DNA from: UBA1479 sp963972065
Lineage (GTDB): Bacteria; Pseudomonadota; Alphaproteobacteria; Rhodospirillales; Casp-alpha2
DNA length: 64,000 nt
NCBI GenBank assembly: GCA_963972065.1
Contig: CAXAVJ010000002.1
Coordinates: 1 to 64,000 of the forward strand
Reading direction: 5' to 3'
A model generated the notes under the pieces. The model saw nothing but the letters and a program-made list of their open reading frames with translations, was not told the DNA's origin and did not search any database. Made by a program: the position numbers and the translations under genes. Shown one piece after another: positions 1 to 8,026 of the stretch (its first letter is position 1; every line of letters starts with the position of its first letter).

Positions 1-1128
1 GTCGACCACGTCGTCCTGGGCCTCGACCGTCTTGCGCAAGTTCGCGTCGTTGGTGCGCAGAACGTCGCGCGTGGCGGACAGCATGGATTTCACGGCATCG
101 CCCATGCGCAGGGTTTCGCGCGCCGCCCCTGTCAAAGCCACGGAGGGCGTATCGAGCGCCCCTTCGTCCAGATAGCGGGGGCTGCCGGGATCGTCGGTCG
201 CCGGGCGGTCGGGGGCAATGCGCCGGGCGGCCCAGTCGACCAGGGCCAGCGCCGGCAGGAACACCACGACCAGGGCCAGATTGAAGCCCGTGTGGAAATT
301 GGCGAGCACGCGCGCCGGCGTGTCGCCGGCCATCGCCAGATAGGGTTGCAGGTAGGGCACCAAGGGCAACACGGCGAACACGCCGATCATGCGCATCAAC
401 AAATTGCCGAGCGGCACCCGGCGCACCGCCGGCAGGGACTTGGCCGTCAGCCCGACCGCGGCCAAGGCGCCGCCCAGGTTGGCGCCCAGAACCATGGTCA
501 TGGCCAGTTGCACGTTCAGCACCTGCATCCCGGCCAGGGACAGGATCAACAACACCACGGCGACGGAGGAATGGGACGCCCAGGTCAAGGCGGCCGCGAA
601 CACCACGGCCAACAGCGGCTCGCTGGTCAGGGGATGAACCAGGACGGCCATGGCCTCGCTCTCGCGGAACGGCAGGGAACCCATGGCGATCAGACGCAAA
701 GACAACAACATCAGGCCGAGCCCGAGAAGAGCGCGGGCAATGGCGCGACGGCGGCTATTTTCCGTGGACAGGAACAGAAAGACGCCGGCCGAAATCAGCA
801 CCGGCGACAGCCATTCCAGATCGAGCGACAGGGCCTGCACGATCATGGTCGAGCCGACATCGGCGCCCAGCATAATGGCGAGTGCGGCAACACCCCCCAG
901 CAGCCCCTGCCCGGCGAAGGACGAGACGATCAGCGCCGTCGCGGTCGAGCTTTGCAGGATGGTGGTGACGCCGAACCCGGCGGCCAGGCCCGTCACCCGG
1001 TTGCGCGCGGAGGCCGCCAGCGCGCGGCGCAGGTCGGCGCCGAAGGATCGGGTGATCCCCGTGCGCACCATGCGGATGCCCCATAACAGAAGGGCGACGC
1101 CGCCGACGATATTGATGATGGTTTCCAC
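1..1128 (-). CDS. Na/Pi cotransporter family protein (partial, 3' end outside window)
   Basis: Reading leftwards, a GTG start at 1128 opens 376 codons without a stop, so the C-terminus lies beyond the window edge. The N-terminus (VETIINIVGGVALLLWG) is hydrophobic. A QSST motif follows near residue 54 and a second SS-containing repeat comes later. Paired QSS-type repeats in an inner-membrane bundle are the Na/Pi symporter signature. The last visible residues form a charged helix (LRMGDAVKSML) like the PhoU-like tail of YjbB-type proteins. It lies downstream of phnA-phnY, whose end products are acetate and phosphate. Known relatives move phosphate in either direction, and YjbB can export it. 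Relief of excess phosphate is therefore inferred, not shown. A short SD-like GAAGG precedes the GTG. Confidence 0.85.
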   Translation of the reverse strand, partial: METIINIVGGVALLLWGIRMVRTGITRSFGADLRRALAASARNRVTGLAAGFGVTTILQSSTATALIVSSFAGQGLLGGVAALAIMLGADVGSTMIVQALSLDLEWLSPVLISAGVFLFLSTENSRRRAIARALLGLGLMLLSLRLIAMGSLPFRESEAMAVLVHPLTSEPLLAVVFAAALTWASHSSVAVVLLILSLAGMQVLNVQLAMTMVLGANLGGALAAVGLTAKSLPAVRRVPLGNLLMRMIGVFAVLPLVPYLQPYLAMAGDTPARVLANFHTGFNLALVVVFLPALALVDWAARRIAPDRPATDDPGSPRYLDEGALDTPSVALTGAARETLRMGDAVKSMLSATRDVLRTNDANLRKTVEAQDDVVD

Positions 1129-1291
1129 GTGCCTTCGCGCTTTCCGGTGCAGGTTTCACAACCGGGGCCGCGGACGGACTCTTCGCCCGGCGGCCGCCGT
1201 AATACTCGCCCACCCCTCAATAGACGCACTGAGTGCGCTTATAGTCCGAAAACCCGCCCCTTACAATCGGATGACCTTGAGGAAACGTCTA

Positions 1292-2749
1292 TCAGCTGAG
1301 CCAGGGCATGGAGAAGGTCTTCACGTTGGTGAAGCTCTTCATCGCCTCGATCACGCCTTCCTTGTAGCCCAGGCCCGAATCCTTGATCCCGCCGAAGGGC
1401 GACATTTCGATGCGGAAACCGGGAACTTCCCAGACGTTGACCGTGCCGACGACCAAGTCGTCGATGAAGCGGGTGATGTATTCCATGTTGTTGGTGCACA
1501 CGCCGGACGACAGGCCGAAGGCCGTGGAGTTGGAAATCTTGATGACTTCGGCGATGTCATTGGGGCAGCGGATGATCGGCACCACGGGGCCAAAGGTTTC
1601 CTCGCGCACCAGTTCGCAATCGAAGGGCACGCGGTCGACCAGGGTCGGCGAATAGAGGGCACCGTCCCGCTTGTTGCCGTACAGAAGCTCGGCCCCCTTG
1701 GCGACGGCGTCATTGACCCGGCGTTCGAACTGCATGGCGGCCTTTTCCTCGATCACCGTGCCGACATCCGTGTCCGGGTCCATGGGATCGCCGTACTTGA
1801 TGGCCTTGACCTTTTCCAGGGCGATCTTGACGAATTCGTCGGCGACCGCGTCGACCACCAGGATGCGCTTCACCGCCGTGCAGCGCTGGCCCGAGTTCTT
1901 GGTGGCACCCGCGACGGCCAGGGTCGCGGCTTTCTCCAGGTCGGCGTCTTCCATGACGATCAGGGGGTCATTGCCGCCCAGTTCCAGCACCATGCGGCGA
2001 TAGCCCGCGTGGTCGGCGATGTACTTGCCGACCGCCACGCCGCCGGTGAAGGTCACCAGATCGGCATGTTCGTTGGTGATCATCTCGTCGGCGATCTCGG
2101 CCGGGGCGCCGGTGATGACCTGGAACATTTCCGGCGGCAGGCCCGCTTCGTAAAGAACGTCGGCCAGCAGCAGCGCCGTCAGCGGCGTCTTCTCCGTCGG
2201 CTTCAGGACCATGCAGTTGTTGGTCGCGACCGAGGGCGCGATCTTATGCGCGACCTGGTTGAGCGGATGGTTGAACGGCGTGATGGCGCTGATCGCCCGC
2301 AGCGGCTGACGCGTGGTAAAGATCTTGCGCTTCGGGCCCGAGGGCGACACGTCGCAGGAAAACACCTCGCCGTCGTCCATCAGGGTCAGGGCAGCGGACA
2401 GGTTGAACACGCTGTTGGAGCGCCCGGCCTCGTACATCGAATCCTTTTTCGACAGGCCGCATTCGGCGGTGATCAGGTCGGACACCTGCTCGCGGCGGGA
2501 ATAGAGGATTTCGCCGGTCTTCTTGAGGATTTCCGCGCGCTCGTGCCGGGTCAGGGTCGGCTTGTATTCAGCAGCCGTCTTGAACGCCTTCTTGACGTCG
2601 GCAACCGACGCCTTCGGCACCGTGCCGACGACCTTGTTGGTGTAGGGGTTCATGACCTCGATGCGCTCGTCGCGCACGCCGCTGTCTCCGACAAGGCGGA
2701 GCTTTTCGTGGATCACTTCATCTTTGAGGTCGGTAACGGCGCTGTCCAT
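1292..2749 (-). CDS. phnY: Phosphonoacetaldehyde dehydrogenase
   Basis: This NAD(P)-dependent aldehyde dehydrogenase (485 aa) oxidises phosphonoacetaldehyde to phosphonoacetate in the cytoplasm. It has the aldehyde-dehydrogenase layout: FTGG near residue 234, the general-base Glu in ELGGNDP (about 256), the catalytic Cys in NSGQRCTA (about 290) and ETFGPVVP towards the C-terminus. PhnY is distinguished from ordinary family members mainly by its place beside phnA and by its overall sequence. The start is set at the ATG at 2749 because a good GGAGG lies 8 bases upstream. A TTG five codons earlier would fall inside that ribosome-binding site. It follows phnA by about 70 bases and is probably cotranscribed with it. 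Confidence 0.93.
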   Translation of the reverse strand: MDSAVTDLKDEVIHEKLRLVGDSGVRDERIEVMNPYTNKVVGTVPKASVADVKKAFKTAAEYKPTLTRHERAEILKKTGEILYSRREQVSDLITAECGLSKKDSMYEAGRSNSVFNLSAALTLMDDGEVFSCDVSPSGPKRKIFTTRQPLRAISAITPFNHPLNQVAHKIAPSVATNNCMVLKPTEKTPLTALLLADVLYEAGLPPEMFQVITGAPAEIADEMITNEHADLVTFTGGVAVGKYIADHAGYRRMVLELGGNDPLIVMEDADLEKAATLAVAGATKNSGQRCTAVKRILVVDAVADEFVKIALEKVKAIKYGDPMDPDTDVGTVIEEKAAMQFERRVNDAVAKGAELLYGNKRDGALYSPTLVDRVPFDCELVREETFGPVVPIIRCPNDIAEVIKISNSTAFGLSSGVCTNNMEYITRFIDDLVVGTVNVWEVPGFRIEMSPFGGIKDSGLGYKEGVIEAMKSFTNVKTFSMPWLS

Positions 2750-2816
2750 GGAATTGTCCTCCAAACGTCCCCCGGCGGGGTGTTGTTTAATGCTGTGTTG
2801 TTTCAGGCGGCGTTCA

Positions 2817-4088
2817 TCAGGCCGCGTTTTGGGCGAGCGCCGTGTGGTTGAGCGCCACGTCGAAGATGTCGAAGTTGCGAAGCCGCCGGCCGCTGTCGAC
2901 GGAGGCCGTGCGGGTCACGATCAGGGGCACTTTCTGTTCCGTCACCCCGCCGTGGGAGCGCAGGGGCTCCTTCAACTGGCTGAGGTCGTGGCGGTCGGAC
3001 GAGGTGCCCAGTACCTTGGCTTTGTCGGACACCACGATCAGGTCGCCCAGGCGGTCTTCCGGCAGTTCGAATTCGGCGCAGCCGTGTTTCTTGTCGTAGA
3101 CCTTTTGCACACCGGAAACCGCGGCCAGCTTGGAGATGACGGCGGATGTATCCGCATCCGGCGGCAGGTAGACGGTGGCAAAGGAGCCCAAGGCCCCGTG
3201 GTGCACGACATAGGGGTCGGTGATCGGCAGGATCACCCGCGCCTTGCCCGCACCCAGGATACCGTCGAGCACTTCCTGCAGATAAATCACGTCAGGCTGG
3301 CCGTCGCTGCCGAACTTGGCGTTCATGCCGTGGTCGGCGGTCATCGCCAGCACGGCGCCGAGCGCATCCAGCTTGGCCCAATAGCCGTCCATCATGGCGT
3401 AGAAGGCATTGGCCACCGGCGTGCCGGGGGCATGCTTGTGCTGGATGTAGTCGGTGGTCGACAGGTACATGATGTCGGGGCGCATGGTTTCCATCAGCTT
3501 GACGCCCGCATCGAAGATGAATTCCGACAGGTCCGCCGAATAGACATCCGGGATCGGCCGCCCGACCAGGGCCTGCGCATTGTCGATGCCGTTTTCGGCC
3601 TTGCTGGTCTGGTCCGCCTTTTCCGACGAGAACGACACGGCGCGGCCCGAGGTAAAGTCGAGGCCATGGCCCAGCAGGCGGCGCAGCTTGTCCTTGGCGG
3701 TGACGATGGCGACCTTGGCGCCGGCATCGTGGAAGGCCTTGAAAATGGTGTCCGTGCGCAGGAATTTGGGGTCGTTCATCATCACTTCCTCGCCCGTGTC
3801 CGGGTCCAGGAAGAAGTTGCCGGAAATGCCGTGCACCTTGGGCGGCACGCCGGTGACGATCGACAGATTGTTGGGGTTGGTGAAACTGGGCACCACGCAT
3901 TCGGCGCGCAGGTCGGACCCGCCCTTCAGCGCCTTTTCCAGGAACGGCATATGGCCGCCGGCGATGGCCTGTTCGATGTAATCCGGCTCCGAGCCGTCGA
4001 TGCAGACCACCACCAGGGGCTGGCTGGGCCAGGCATAGGTACGGCCGTTGACGGAGACGCTACTGGGATGGGATGGGGTCTGATCCAT
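2817..4088 (-). CDS. phnA: Phosphonoacetate hydrolase
   Basis: The enzyme cleaves the C-P bond of phosphonoacetate to acetate and phosphate. It is a member of the alkaline-phosphatase superfamily using two Zn ions (423 aa). Visible metal and active-site elements are the Asp in VVCIDGSEPD (about 31), the nucleophile Thr in SFTNPNN (about 70), the Asp/His pair in TTDYIQHKH and the pair in TADHGMN. The start is placed at the ATG at 4088 because AGGTGAG lies at proper spacing. A GTG four codons upstream has no such site. It is the first gene after promoter site A (4145-4211), so phnA-phnY probably form one transcript with a leader of about 50 nt. Confidence 0.95.
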   Translation of the reverse strand: MDQTPSHPSSVSVNGRTYAWPSQPLVVVCIDGSEPDYIEQAIAGGHMPFLEKALKGGSDLRAECVVPSFTNPNNLSIVTGVPPKVHGISGNFFLDPDTGEEVMMNDPKFLRTDTIFKAFHDAGAKVAIVTAKDKLRRLLGHGLDFTSGRAVSFSSEKADQTSKAENGIDNAQALVGRPIPDVYSADLSEFIFDAGVKLMETMRPDIMYLSTTDYIQHKHAPGTPVANAFYAMMDGYWAKLDALGAVLAMTADHGMNAKFGSDGQPDVIYLQEVLDGILGAGKARVILPITDPYVVHHGALGSFATVYLPPDADTSAVISKLAAVSGVQKVYDKKHGCAEFELPEDRLGDLIVVSDKAKVLGTSSDRHDLSQLKEPLRSHGGVTEQKVPLIVTRTASVDSGRRLRNFDIFDVALNHTALAQNAA

Positions 4089-4144
4089 GATGCTGCTCAC
4101 CTTTGAAATCGTCCGGCACGCGGGGACGTGCCCTGGTTTCGGGA

Positions 4145-4211
4145 ATTCTCGTGACCGGCCAAGGATATGTCAAATCGCTAATAACTATGTGATTGATAGG
4201 TTAAATCAATA
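4145..4211 (-). promoter_or_regulatory. Predicted LysR-activated promoter A upstream of phnA
   Basis: Read towards phnA, the last part of the block is CGATTTGACA, which contains a perfect TTGACA -35 box (4173-4168). After a 17-base spacer comes GAGAAT (4150-4145) as a -10 box. Immediately upstream of the -35 is a region with CTAT and ATAG half-sites separated by 7 bases (dyad). The 43-bp block 4169-4211 aligns without gaps to blocks at 7959, 12240 and 21109, although its distal end is the most divergent of the four. Binding by the divergent LysR protein (12280-13146) is inferred from this conservation. Confidence 0.7.
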
Positions 4212-4224
4212 TGACGACGATCCC

Positions 4225-4240
4225 GACCCGGGACCGGGTC
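4225..4240. terminator. Short GC hairpin after the FAD oxidoreductase gene
   Basis: A perfect 7-bp stem (GACCCGG / CCGGGTC) with a 2-base loop lies about 30 bases beyond the oxidoreductase stop and just upstream of promoter site A. There is no T-run, so it is at most a weak or Rho-assisted terminator that separates the two transcription units. Confidence 0.35.
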
Positions 4241-4271
4241 AGGCTTCGATTGGGCGAATTAACGTGGGAAA

Positions 4272-6725
4272 TCAGCCGCGCAGGCGAGATGACGCGGGAT
4301 CGTAGAGAGGCTTGAGCGAGGCCTGGGCCGGATAGCGCACGCCGGCGATCTCGATCTCGTAGGCATGGCCGTCGATCCCGGCCACGCCGCCGTCCGGCAC
4401 GGACACATAGCCCATGCCCACGGCCCCGCCCAGGGTATGGCCGTACATGCCCGACGTGACCTTGCCGACGATCGCACCGTCCCGCCAGATCGGCTCGTTG
4501 TGGTAGAGCAGCGGTTCGGGGTCCGTGATCAGGAACTGCAGCAGGCGGCGCGTGATCCCCACCTCCCGCTGCGCCAGCAACGCCTCGCGGCCGATGAAGC
4601 CGCCGGGCTTGTCCCAGGCGACGGCGAAGCCGAGCCCGGCTTCCAACGCCGTGTCTTCATCGGAAATGTCGTGGCCCCAATGGCGGTAGGCCTTTTCGAT
4701 GCGCAGGGAGTTCATGGCATGCATGCCGGCATGGACCAGGCCGAAGTCCCGGCCCGCCGCATTGATCGCTTCATAGACATGGGCCGCGAATTCCGTCGGC
4801 ATCATGATTTCCCAGCCCAGTTCGCCCGCATAGGAAATGCGGGTCATCCGCGCCATCGCCATCGCGAATTCGACCTCGCGGCTGGCACCGAAGGGAAAGG
4901 CGTCGTTGCCGAGATTTTCCGGCGTCAGCTTGGCCAGCAGGTCCCGCGACCGGGGCCCGGCAACGCCGATCACCGCATGGCCCGAGGTCACATCGGTGAC
5001 CGTGCAGCGCTCATGATCCTGCACATGGCCCTTGAGCCAGTGGAAATCCCGCACCTGACAGGCGCCGGAGGTGACGACCAGGAAGGCGTCCTCGGTCAGC
5101 CGCGTGACGGTCAGATCGGCCTCGATCCCGCCGCGGTCGTTCAGCCATTGGGTATAGACGGCGCGACCCGCATCGCCCGCGACATGATTGGCCGACACCC
5201 GGCCCAGGACCCGGGCCGCGTCCGCGCCCTCGACCCGGAACTTGGCGAAGGTCGTGAGATCGAACAGGGCGACGCCGTCCCGCGCCGCGCGATGCTCCGC
5301 CGCTGAATGATCGAACCAGTTCTGCCGGCCGTAGCTGTATTCGTATTTGGGTTCGGTCCCTTCCGGCGCGAACCAGTTGGCGCGCTCCCACCCCGCACTT
5401 TCGCCGAAACAGGCGTTGGCGGCCTTCAGATGTTCGTGGAGCGGCGAGCGGCGCAGGCCCCGCCCCGTCGTATACTGCTGAAACGGCCAATGGGTGGCGT
5501 AGAGAAGGCCCAGGCTTTCCGAAACCCGGTCGCGCAAATAGGCGCGGTTGGCCTGGAACGGCATCTGGCGGCGGACGTCCACTTCCCACAGGTCCATGGG
5601 GGCATGGCCCGACTTGATCCAGTCCGCGACCACACGGCCGATGCCGCCCGCCGACTGAATGCCGATGGAATTGAGCCCCGCCGCGACCATCAGCCCGTCC
5701 AGCCCCGGTGCGGGACCCAGGTTGTAGCGCACGTCGGGGGTGAAGCTTTCCGGGCCGTTGAAGAAAGTCTGGATGCCAGCATTCTCCAGCGCCGGCAGGC
5801 GCGCCATGGCGGCTTCCAAAATCGGCTCGAAATGATCAAAGTCGTCGGGCAATTGGTCGAATTCGAAATCGTCCGGAATGCCGTCCATGCCCCAGGGCTT
5901 GGCCTTGGGCTCGAACGCGCCGATCAGCATCTTGCCGGCGTCTTCCTTGTAATAGGCGCATTCGTCGTAGACCCGCAGCACCGGCAGGTCCGGCGTCATG
6001 CCCGCGAAGGGTTCGGTGACGATGTAGAAATGCTCGCAGGCATGCAGCGGCAGGGTCACGCCGACCTGGGCCGCCATGTCGCGGCCCCACATGCCGGTGG
6101 CCAGCACGACCCAGCGGGCGCGCACCTCGCCCGTCTCCGTGCGCACGCCGGCGGCGCGGCCGTTCTCGACGATGATCCCGGTGACCTTGGTATCCTCGAA
6201 CAAACGCGCCCCACCCATGCGCGCCCCCTTGGCCAGGGCCAGGGTGATGTCGGCCGGGTTGCCCTGCCCGTCCGAGGGAATCCAGGTGCCGCCCAGCACG
6301 TCGCCGGTTTCCACCAGGGGATGGCGTTCCCTGACTTCTTCCGGGGTGATGATGTCGACCTGCAGGCCGAACACCTTGGCCATGGAGGCGTTGCGGCGGA
6401 ATTCCTCCATCCGCCCTTCGTGGAGGGCGACGGAGACGGACCCGTTCTGCTTCAGACCCGTGGCCTGGCCGGTCTCTCCCTCCAACTCGCGGTACAGTTC
6501 CGCCGTGTATTTGGCCAGCCGCGTCATGTTGGCGCTGCCACGCAGCTGGCCGATCAAGCCCGCCGCATGCCAGGTGGTGCCGGAGGTCAGCTTGCGCCGC
6601 TCCAGCAGCACCACGTCGGTAATGCCGATCTTGGTCAGGTGATAGGCAATGGAACAGCCGATGACCCCGCCGCCGATGACGACGACCTCGGCGGTCGCGG
6701 GCGGCGTCTTGGCGGCGTCGGTCAC
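4272..6725 (-). CDS. FAD-dependent amine oxidoreductase with GcvT (folate-binding) domain, DMGDH/sarcosine dehydrogenase family
   Basis: This 817-residue protein has two parts. Residues 1-420 are a DAO-type FAD domain with the dinucleotide fold VVVIGGGVIGCS (about 14-25) and a TWHAAGL motif (His about 53). In dimethylglycine dehydrogenase the equivalent His carries covalent FAD. The rest is a GcvT/aminomethyltransferase-like domain, which in relatives hands the removed one-carbon unit to tetrahydrofolate. Such enzymes demethylate N-methylated amines such as sarcosine or dimethylglycine. It starts (GTG) 9 bases after phnW and shares its promoter. An N-methylated aminophosphonate substrate feeding PhnW is therefore a reasonable inference, but the substrate cannot be read from the sequence. 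Confidence 0.85.
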   Translation of the reverse strand: MTDAAKTPPATAEVVVIGGGVIGCSIAYHLTKIGITDVVLLERRKLTSGTTWHAAGLIGQLRGSANMTRLAKYTAELYRELEGETGQATGLKQNGSVSVALHEGRMEEFRRNASMAKVFGLQVDIITPEEVRERHPLVETGDVLGGTWIPSDGQGNPADITLALAKGARMGGARLFEDTKVTGIIVENGRAAGVRTETGEVRARWVVLATGMWGRDMAAQVGVTLPLHACEHFYIVTEPFAGMTPDLPVLRVYDECAYYKEDAGKMLIGAFEPKAKPWGMDGIPDDFEFDQLPDDFDHFEPILEAAMARLPALENAGIQTFFNGPESFTPDVRYNLGPAPGLDGLMVAAGLNSIGIQSAGGIGRVVADWIKSGHAPMDLWEVDVRRQMPFQANRAYLRDRVSESLGLLYATHWPFQQYTTGRGLRRSPLHEHLKAANACFGESAGWERANWFAPEGTEPKYEYSYGRQNWFDHSAAEHRAARDGVALFDLTTFAKFRVEGADAARVLGRVSANHVAGDAGRAVYTQWLNDRGGIEADLTVTRLTEDAFLVVTSGACQVRDFHWLKGHVQDHERCTVTDVTSGHAVIGVAGPRSRDLLAKLTPENLGNDAFPFGASREVEFAMAMARMTRISYAGELGWEIMMPTEFAAHVYEAINAAGRDFGLVHAGMHAMNSLRIEKAYRHWGHDISDEDTALEAGLGFAVAWDKPGGFIGREALLAQREVGITRRLLQFLITDPEPLLYHNEPIWRDGAIVGKVTSGMYGHTLGGAVGMGYVSVPDGGVAGIDGHAYEIEIAGVRYPAQASLKPLYDPASSRLRG

Positions 6726-6734
6726 GATTGCGGC

Positions 6735-7868
6735 CTATTCGGCGGCCTGGGGGGCGCCGGTCTTCACGCCCATTTCGGCCAGCACTTCCGCCATGGCCTT
6801 GAGTGCCGCCTTCATCTCGGCCGCCCCCAGGTGGCCGATGCAGCCGACGCGGAAGCTGGGCGCCACCGTCAGCTTGCCGGGATAGAGCACGAAGCCCCGA
6901 TCCTTCACCTTGTCGTAGAACACCTGGAAATCGAAGGCGGGGTCCGACGGCATGTGGAAGGTGACGATGATCGGCGCCTGCAGGCCCTGGGGCAGCAGGG
7001 TCTGGAAGCCCAGTTCGGCCATGCCGTCGATCAGGACGCGGCAGTTTTCCGAATAACGCTTGAAGCGCCCCGGCTGGCCGCCCTCGGCCTCGAACTGCTC
7101 GATGGCCTTGGCGAAGGCGAAGATGACATGGGTCGGCGGCGTGAAGCGCCACTGGCCGTTGGCCTCCATCGCCTGCCACTGGTCGTAGAGGTCGAGGGCC
7201 AGGGAATGGGAATGGCCTTCGCAGCCTTCCAGAACCGTCTTGCGGATCAGGGCGAAGCCCATGCCGGGCACCCCTTCCAGGCATTTGTTGGACGACGCCA
7301 TGACGGCGTCAAACGGCACCTTGGCGAGGTCCAGTTCGATGGCGCCGAAGGCGCTCATGGCGTCGATGATCAGGGACCGCCCCGCGTCCTTCACCACATG
7401 GGCGATGTCGGCGATGGGGTTGAGAATGCCCGAGGTGGTTTCGCAATGAACGACCAGGACATGGGTGATGGCGGCATCGGCGGCCAGTTTGGCGGCCAGG
7501 GCCGCCGCGTCCGGCGGCACGTCCTCGGCGGTTTCGGAAATCTCGAACGCGCGCCCGGCGTATTCCAAAATCTTGCCCATGCGCTTGCCGTAGGCGCCGT
7601 TGACCAGGATCAACGCCTTGCCGGTCTTGGGGATCAGGGTGCAAAGCGCCGCCTCGACCACGAAGGTGCCGGAGCCCTGGAGCGGCACGCAAACGTGGGT
7701 CGCGGCCGCATTGGCGATTTCCAGCAGCTTGCGGCGCACGGCGGCGTTGGCGTCGATGAACGCCTGATCGCGCGAGCCCCAATCGTGGCGCATGGCGTCG
7801 CGGGTTTCGGCGGCGGTGGTCAGGGGGCCGGGCGTGAGAAGAAGGGGATCACCGGGGGTCAACGTCAT
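6735..7868 (-). CDS. phnW: 2-aminoethylphosphonate--pyruvate transaminase
   Basis: A PLP-dependent fold-type I aminotransferase (377 aa, class V type). It transfers the amino group of AEP to pyruvate, giving phosphonoacetaldehyde and alanine. The N-terminal LLTPGPLTT is the family's entry motif. HCETTSGILNP forms part of the active site, and the Schiff-base lysine is in ASSNKCLEGVPG (K195). The ATG at 7868 is preceded by GGAAAGG. It is the first gene after promoter site B and is followed directly by the FAD/GcvT oxidoreductase. Length and motifs match the family, and the surrounding transporter, phnA and phnY agree. Confidence 0.95.
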   Translation of the reverse strand: MTLTPGDPLLLTPGPLTTAAETRDAMRHDWGSRDQAFIDANAAVRRKLLEIANAAATHVCVPLQGSGTFVVEAALCTLIPKTGKALILVNGAYGKRMGKILEYAGRAFEISETAEDVPPDAAALAAKLAADAAITHVLVVHCETTSGILNPIADIAHVVKDAGRSLIIDAMSAFGAIELDLAKVPFDAVMASSNKCLEGVPGMGFALIRKTVLEGCEGHSHSLALDLYDQWQAMEANGQWRFTPPTHVIFAFAKAIEQFEAEGGQPGRFKRYSENCRVLIDGMAELGFQTLLPQGLQAPIIVTFHMPSDPAFDFQVFYDKVKDRGFVLYPGKLTVAPSFRVGCIGHLGAAEMKAALKAMAEVLAEMGVKTGAPQAAE

Positions 7869-7934
7869 GGTTGGGCCTTTCCAACTTTGTCATTAGGGCC
7901 GCGGCCGGGCCGTTCGGGCAGCCGGTCGCGCGGA

Positions 7935-8001
7935 GTTTCGGGCGGGATGGGTCAATTCGTCAAATCGTTAATTCGGATATCATCCATAGACCAGGACTAT
8001 G
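7935..8001 (-). promoter_or_regulatory. Predicted LysR-activated promoter B upstream of phnW
   Basis: Between the permease stop (8027) and the phnW start lies the second copy of the 43-bp element (7959-8001). The gene-proximal end reads CGATTTGAC, giving a TTGACG -35 box. The -10 region at 17-base spacing (CGAAAC) is poor, as expected for an activator-dependent promoter. The upstream part keeps the AT steps at the same columns as sites A, C and D. It gives phnW its own promoter separate from the importer genes. Confidence 0.7.
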
Positions 8002-8026
8002 CGGCGGCGCGGGCGGGTTTTGCCGC

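Noticed and set aside
650..2851. 733-codon open frame on the plus strand opposite phnY and the Na/Pi gene
   Set aside because: It is antisense to well-supported genes. Long antisense frames are expected in GC-rich DNA, and its composition (His, Arg, Gly, Gln rich) is that of a shadow.
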